A stretch of 5,573 nucleotides of DNA, from positions 1,911 through 7,483 of the forward strand of contig PLEA01000403.1 of assembly GCA_003136335.1 (NCBI GenBank), read 5' to 3'. Under the pieces are notes generated by a model that had not been told where the DNA came from, did no database searches, and was given only the letters and a program-made list of their open reading frames with translations. This stretch comes from Acidobacteriaceae bacterium (GTDB lineage Bacteria > Acidobacteriota > Terriglobia > Terriglobales > SbA1). Positions 4,500 through 5,573 of the stretch are shown here, piece by piece; the first letter of the stretch is position 1; each line of letters starts with the position of its first letter. Made by a program: the position numbers and the translations under genes.

Positions 4500-5573
4500 T
4501 CATCGCATCGCTTCTTTGTGAGCCGCAATTTTCCAGTTGGAGGCGGCTCTAGGATTGCTACTTGCAGCGTCGTTCGCGCCGGGGCGTTCGCCCGCTCCGG
4601 CAGCAGCAGAGCCTAGGACGGCAAATATTCCCGCGGCGATTACCCCGACTTCGACCGCCTTTGGATCCGCTGGAGACTCAGACCGCTTCTGCTTCAAGAG
4701 GCGATCCAGGAAACCCGTATCCATTTTCGCGGCGCGAAAATCCGGATCGCTCAGAATGCGGCGGAAGAGCGAAATATTTGCTTTGATTCCGGCCACAAAA
4801 TATTCGTTGAGAGCGCGCGTCAGCCGGCCGATGGCCTGGTCGCGATCCGTACCGTAGCCGATCAGCTTGTCCAGCAGCGGATCGTAGTCCATCGGCACGG
4901 TCCAGCCCTCGTACATCCCGCTGTCGCGGCGGATGCCCGGGCCCGACGGCGCCAGCAGCAGCGTGATCTTGCCTGGACTCGGGAAATAATTATTGTCTGG
5001 ATCTTCTGCGTAGATGCGGCACTCGATGGCGTGTCCGCGAATCTGCACTTCGTCCTGCGTGAAGGGCAACCGCTCGCCGGCCGCGATGCGAATCTGCAGA
5101 TGCACCAGGTCGAGGCCGGTGACCAACTCAGTCACAGGATGTTCCACCTGCAACCGCGTATTCATCTCCAGAAAATAAAAATTCTTTTGCTGATCAACCA
5201 GGAATTCAACGGTACCGGCATTCGTGTATCCAGCGGCTTGGGCCACGCGAACCGCTACCTCGCCCATTTTGCGTCTCATGTCAGCATCAACAATTGGGGA
5301 GGGTGCTTCCTCGAGCACCTTTTGATGGCGACGCTGCAACGAACACTCGCGCTCGCCCAGATACACGGTGTTGCCATGCTCGTCGGCCAGCACCTGCATT
5401 TCGATGTGGCGGGGGTTGACGATCGCTCTCTCGATATAAACTTCGCTATCGCCAAACGACCGCTCCGCTTCGCTGCGCGCCGCTTCGAGCAACGACTTCA
5501 GTTCTTCCGGCGCGTGCACCAGACGCATGCCTTTGCCACCTCCGCCTGCGGCGGCCTTCAGCATCACGGGATA
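4500..5573 (-). CDS. accC: Biotin carboxylase subunit of acetyl/acyl-CoA carboxylase (5' end outside window)
   Basis: The frame is open to the window edge; 357 residues are visible and about 150 N-terminal ones should be missing by comparison with E. coli AccC. The enzyme carboxylates biotin on the carrier protein using ATP and bicarbonate. Visible residues, numbered from the window edge, match E. coli AccC from memory: K6 before GGGGKGMR (K159), E48 (E201), H56 (H209), H83 and K85 in RRHQK (H236, K238), E123 (E276), E136-x-N138-x-R140 (E288, N290, R292) and R186 in ECR (R338). The ATP-grasp core looks complete and active. 'LEMNTRLQVEHPVTE' and 'GIRRDSGMYEGWTVP' look closer to propionyl/methylcrotonyl-CoA-type subunits than to strict fatty-acid AccC. 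A 60-residue C-terminal tail ends in 'NWKIAAHKEAMR'; no biotinyl domain follows because it is encoded by the next gene. The acyl substrate cannot be told. Confidence 0.95.
   Translation of the reverse strand, partial: YPVMLKAAAGGGGKGMRLVHAPEELKSLLEAARSEAERSFGDSEVYIERAIVNPRHIEMQVLADEHGNTVYLGERECSLQRRHQKVLEEAPSPIVDADMRRKMGEVAVRVAQAAGYTNAGTVEFLVDQQKNFYFLEMNTRLQVEHPVTELVTGLDLVHLQIRIAAGERLPFTQDEVQIRGHAIECRIYAEDPDNNYFPSPGKITLLLAPSGPGIRRDSGMYEGWTVPMDYDPLLDKLIGYGTDRDQAIGRLTRALNEYFVAGIKANISLFRRILSDPDFRAAKMDTGFLDRLLKQKRSESPADPKAVEVGVIAAGIFAVLGSAAAGAGERPGANDAASSNPRAASNWKIAAHKEAMR

Noticed and set aside
4448..4528. TTG-initiated 27-residue extension of the biotin carrier protein
   Set aside because: It overlaps the end of the biotin carboxylase gene and translates the heptamer array into WQLATGNWQL, which is not family sequence. 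The family-like part begins at GTG 4447.

Overview
This window looks like an ordinary stretch of chromosome from a moderately high-GC, soil-type bacterium. Acidobacteriota (Terriglobia/Koribacter-like) is the best guess. That guess rests on three things: the style of the extracytoplasmic Dsb-like protein and the parvulin lipoprotein, the biotin carboxylase followed by a separate BT-like/biotinyl protein, and short hairpin and heptamer repeats in the gaps. It comes from recall of such genomes, not from a search.

Layout from left to right. Positions 3-272 (+) hold the C-terminal end of an unrecognised envelope-type protein. It converges on a secreted DUF2911 protein at 312-812 (-). A 208-bp divergent gap leads to a small receiver-fold protein at 1021-1404 (+) that has lost its phospho-acceptor Asp. 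That gene ends in a heptamer repeat and a good intrinsic terminator. The following 386-bp gap carries a three-hairpin REP-like element. Next come two co-directional export/folding genes: a DsbA-like thioredoxin-fold oxidoreductase (1791-2738) and a SurA/PrsA-type parvulin lipoprotein (2816-3880, start moved to a TTG with a strong Shine-Dalgarno). A two-hairpin element separates these from a minus-strand pair. In transcription order that pair is a biotin carboxylase (5573-4500, 5' end outside the window) and a BT-like plus biotinyl carrier protein (4447-3953).

The genes form two functional groups. The Dsb-like protein and the parvulin lipoprotein probably act together on proteins outside the cytoplasm (oxidative folding and chaperoning). 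The biotin carboxylase and carrier form the carboxybiotin-generating half of an acetyl/acyl-CoA carboxylase; no carboxyltransferase lies in the window.

I see no new defence, mobile or biosynthetic system. The most interesting signal is in the gaps. A 31-nt array of a CAGTTGC-type heptamer sits between a GGAG motif and the GTG start of the biotin carrier gene. Removing it would leave a normally spaced ribosome binding site. The same heptamer recurs at 1421-1437. Two proteins also keep a recognisable fold while lacking the usual active-site residues: the receiver-like protein and the parvulin.
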